Notes under the pieces: generated by a model
The model's input: the letters and a program-made list of their open reading frames with translations, nothing else
Told to the model about the DNA's origin: nothing
The model's database searches: none
Origin: Delphinapterus leucas
Taxonomy: Eukaryota; Chordata; Mammalia; Artiodactyla; Monodontidae
Reading direction: 5' to 3'
Assembly (NCBI RefSeq): GCF_002288925.2
Contig: NW_022097993.1
Span: 13,394,615 to 13,458,614 of the forward strand
Length of the DNA: 64,000 bases
Position numbers and translations under genes: made by a program
Shown here: piece after piece, positions 61,842 through 64,000 of the stretch
Numbering within the stretch: the first letter of the stretch is position 1
How the letters are laid out: each line of letters starts with the position of its first letter

Positions 61842-62425
61842 TCTAAATAATGGATTTTGTATAGAATTTTAGCACCAGGACAGGCAACAAGACAAACAGA
61901 GATGGAAGTTTGAAGCCAAAACACAAACTGCCCACATCCCTGAGTTGGGAGGGGCCCCTGCCTCTCCCAACATAAAGAGTGGGGCGATTTCGCCTCACAC
62001 TTGACCCGTTATGGAAAGGCTGGAAGAGGAAAGCAGGGTAGATGCTGGAAAGAGCACAACATTCATCCCCACCCACCTGGCACTTGTTCCCCAAAGAGCT
62101 TGAGACAGAAGCAGACTCAATATGACAAAGACTAGACTAAACCATTCGTTTAAACCTTTTCCTATATGCCAGTCACTTGTGCCCTATGAACTTCAAATAA
62201 TGAAGAGAACTATTACACCTACTTTTTCCCATTATGTTAATCATTAGGTGCACATATTATTAAATAAGAGTTCTTGTTCTCTGACCCAATCTTATACTCT
62301 TCCTACAAAATCCAAGTTAAAAGTCAATTTTATGGAGTCTTTCCACAACTGGACAGGATAGGTAAAATTATTGGCTTTGTAGCAATATTGCTTACTTAAT
62401 GTTTCATTACTCTTGTGGTTCTTAC
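61842..62425. other. Unlabelled region, no gene seen
   Basis: No repeat or coding frame is recognised. Confidence 0.45.
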
Positions 62426-62429
62426 ATTC

Positions 62430-62965
62430 CATTATATTAACTATCTGTTGCTGCAAAACAACATAACTCAAAATGTGGCCACTTAAAACAACAAGCATTT
62501 ATTATCTCACACTTTCTGTGGGGTAGGACCTAGTTGGGTGCCTCACTAGGTTTCTCACGATGTTGGATTCAGACTTTTAGCCAGGACTGCAGTCTCATCT
62601 GAAAAGTCAACTGGTAGAGAGGATCTTTTTCCAAATTCAACCATGTGGTTGTTTGAAGGATTTGATTCCTAAGAAGCCATTCAGCTGAGGGCCTCATTTC
62701 CTCTCTGTCATTTCCCAACATGATAGGTGGCTTCTTTCAGAGTGAGACAGAGAGAGGGCAAGAAAGGGCACCCAAGACAAAAGCCACCTTCTTTTTGCAA
62801 CTTCTTCTCTATCAGAAGTGACATTCTATCACTTTTCTGAATCCTGTTCTTTAGAAGTGAGTCACTATGTTCAGGCTGTATTGAATTAGAGAGAATTGTA
62901 CAAAGTCATCAACACCACGTGGGGACATGATTGAGAGCCATATTAGAGGCTGCCTATCACATCCA
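62430..62965 (+). repeat. Old LTR-like interspersed repeat, copy 2
   Basis: 'ttaactatctgttgctgcaaaacaac' (62437 onward), 'gccacttaaaacaacaagc', 'ttattatctcac', 'gtttctcacgatgttgg' and a 3' end 'agaggctgcctatcaca'. It shares motif order with 24625-25200 and is of the same unnamed LTR-like family. Confidence 0.6.
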
Positions 62966-63912
62966 GGAAAATGGGAAACATGTTTGTGTTGCATACAAGA
63001 TATCTCCAAAGAGTAGCATTTAGTAGGAAATCCAAAATTTTAAAAATAAAATTTAACTGAATTGAATTTGGTTTATCGCGACAATCAAGACATTATTTTC
63101 AAATACAAGAAGATGAAAATAGCTAGTGTCACATGACTCAACAGTTTCTTAATTCATACCTAAATACTGGTAATTGATATAAAATTTAGTTTAAAAAATT
63201 CATAGTAATAGTATTTTCATATCTAATGATCTTATCTTTTATTTCTGTGAAATATAATATTTTAAAAACACTAGAATATTAGATGGGCATTTCTATTAAG
63301 AAGTATAATATCTTTTTTAATAGAAATTATATACAGCCTTATATAGAACAGTAAAAAAAATCTGTCTATAAAATGCATCACTAAAACATTTTGAAACTTG
63401 ACACCAGCTCAGTCAAACTAACTTCTATTTTAGTAAACACTTATTCCTCTATGTATGGCTTTGGCATGTAAAACAGAGTAACCTTTATTTACGGCTCAAT
63501 TTGAGGAAAAGAAAATACTCTCTACTGTTAATGATAAAGACAACATCTAGAATAATTCTGTATTTTTTATTTTGTTAGTCCAAAAATATGAGGATATTCC
63601 CAGGTCAGAGGAGCCAGTGAGGGACTGGAGGAGACAAACGATATAGAATATAGAAGTTGTTGTTGTTTTCTAGAATTGTAGATGCAAAGTATCAAATAGA
63701 ACAGATATGACATCCCTTGGAGGAATGTTTAAAAGTAATGTAATGCAATCAAAACATACTCCTAAAGAAATTTGACACACTTTTGTTATTATTCCAGCTA
63801 AATTTTGTTTTTTCATTTTTTTTTTCCTATTTTTCTCTTATACTCCACTACACATTACTATACTACATTTTCCAAATGCTTATTAATATTACCAAGTCCA
63901 TAAAAATGTCTC
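62966..63912. other. Unlabelled AT-rich region
   Basis: No coding frame or named repeat is recognised. Confidence 0.5.
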
Positions 63913-64000
63913 GGGGACCTTGAAGATGGCGGAAGAGTAAGACGCAGAGATCACCTTCCTCCCCACAGATACACCAGAAATACATCTACATGTGGAACAA
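63913..64000 (+). mobile_element. LINE-1 (L1-F) 5' end, cut by window edge
   Basis: ggggaccttgaagatggcgg and the next about 65 bases match the 5' end of L1-C (29397 onward) and of L1-A (minus). The CpG in 'atggcgg' and the one in 'gacgcag' are preserved, whereas L1-C has CA and TG there. The copy may therefore be younger. L1 copies with this 5' end started as full-length elements, so the body should continue beyond base 64000. Confidence 0.85.

Noticed and set aside
1..64000. A previously undescribed biological system
   Set aside because: Nothing beyond known classes of mobile elements and simple repeats could be supported. No cluster of unknown conserved genes exists in the window.

Overview
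This window looks like ordinary repeat-rich mammalian nuclear DNA with no host protein-coding gene that I can support. The repeat families point to a cetacean (whale or dolphin). At least nine copies belong to a tRNA-derived SINE of the CHR type. A typical copy starts gggcttccctggtgg, carries a Pol III B-box-like ggttcg and ends in gtaccgcaaaa or a close variant. This SINE is characteristic of the whale-hippo-ruminant lineage, and young short copies are very abundant in cetaceans. LINE-1, a mariner of the type seen in cetartiodactyls, and an ERV1-type solo LTR complete the picture. The species is inference.

Layout. 1-5.4 kb: mostly unique or very old sequence with MIR and L2 fragments. 5.4-11.8 kb: a minus-strand LINE-1 (L1-A) with full 5' and 3' ends. 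It lacks ORF1 and is interrupted at 7.25-7.99 kb by a second L1 whose two ends face each other (a twin-priming type inversion). 13.7-19.6 kb: an older plus-strand L1 (L1-B). 20.8-22.1 kb: a complete-length mariner with TA duplications and a dead transposase on the minus strand. 22-29 kb: mostly unlabelled AT-rich DNA with an L1 3' fragment, an LTR-like repeat, a MIR, three clustered CHR SINEs and a MER5-type hAT relic. 29.4-36.7 kb: a nearly full-length plus-strand L1 (L1-C) with broken ORF1 and ORF2 and a SINE inside ORF1. 36.7-43 kb: SINEs with exact target-site duplications, plus unlabelled pyrimidine-rich DNA holding small tandem duplications. 43-45.7 kb: MIR, L1, ERV-L reverse transcriptase and hAT relics and a SINE. 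50.2-52.2 kb: an assembly gap of 100 N inside a SINE poly-T tract, then an old L1 split by a young L1 and a SINE. 54.4-56.1 kb: a 5'-truncated L1 (L1-D) carrying a long-form CHR SINE. 56-60 kb: no recognised repeat apart from one CHR SINE. 60.7-61.4 kb: an ERV1-like solo LTR inside a MIR. 62.4-63.0 kb: a second LTR-like repeat. 63.9 kb to the end: the 5' end of another L1 running off the window.

The features do not work as an operon or pathway. They are layers of transposition whose nesting and target-site duplications give a relative history. I found no previously undescribed system. The most notable structures are the twin-primed L1 with about 5 kb of its RNA missing, the ORF1-less L1-A joined close to a splice-donor-like site, the intact-length mariner, and two opposed large L1 copies about 17.6 kb apart.
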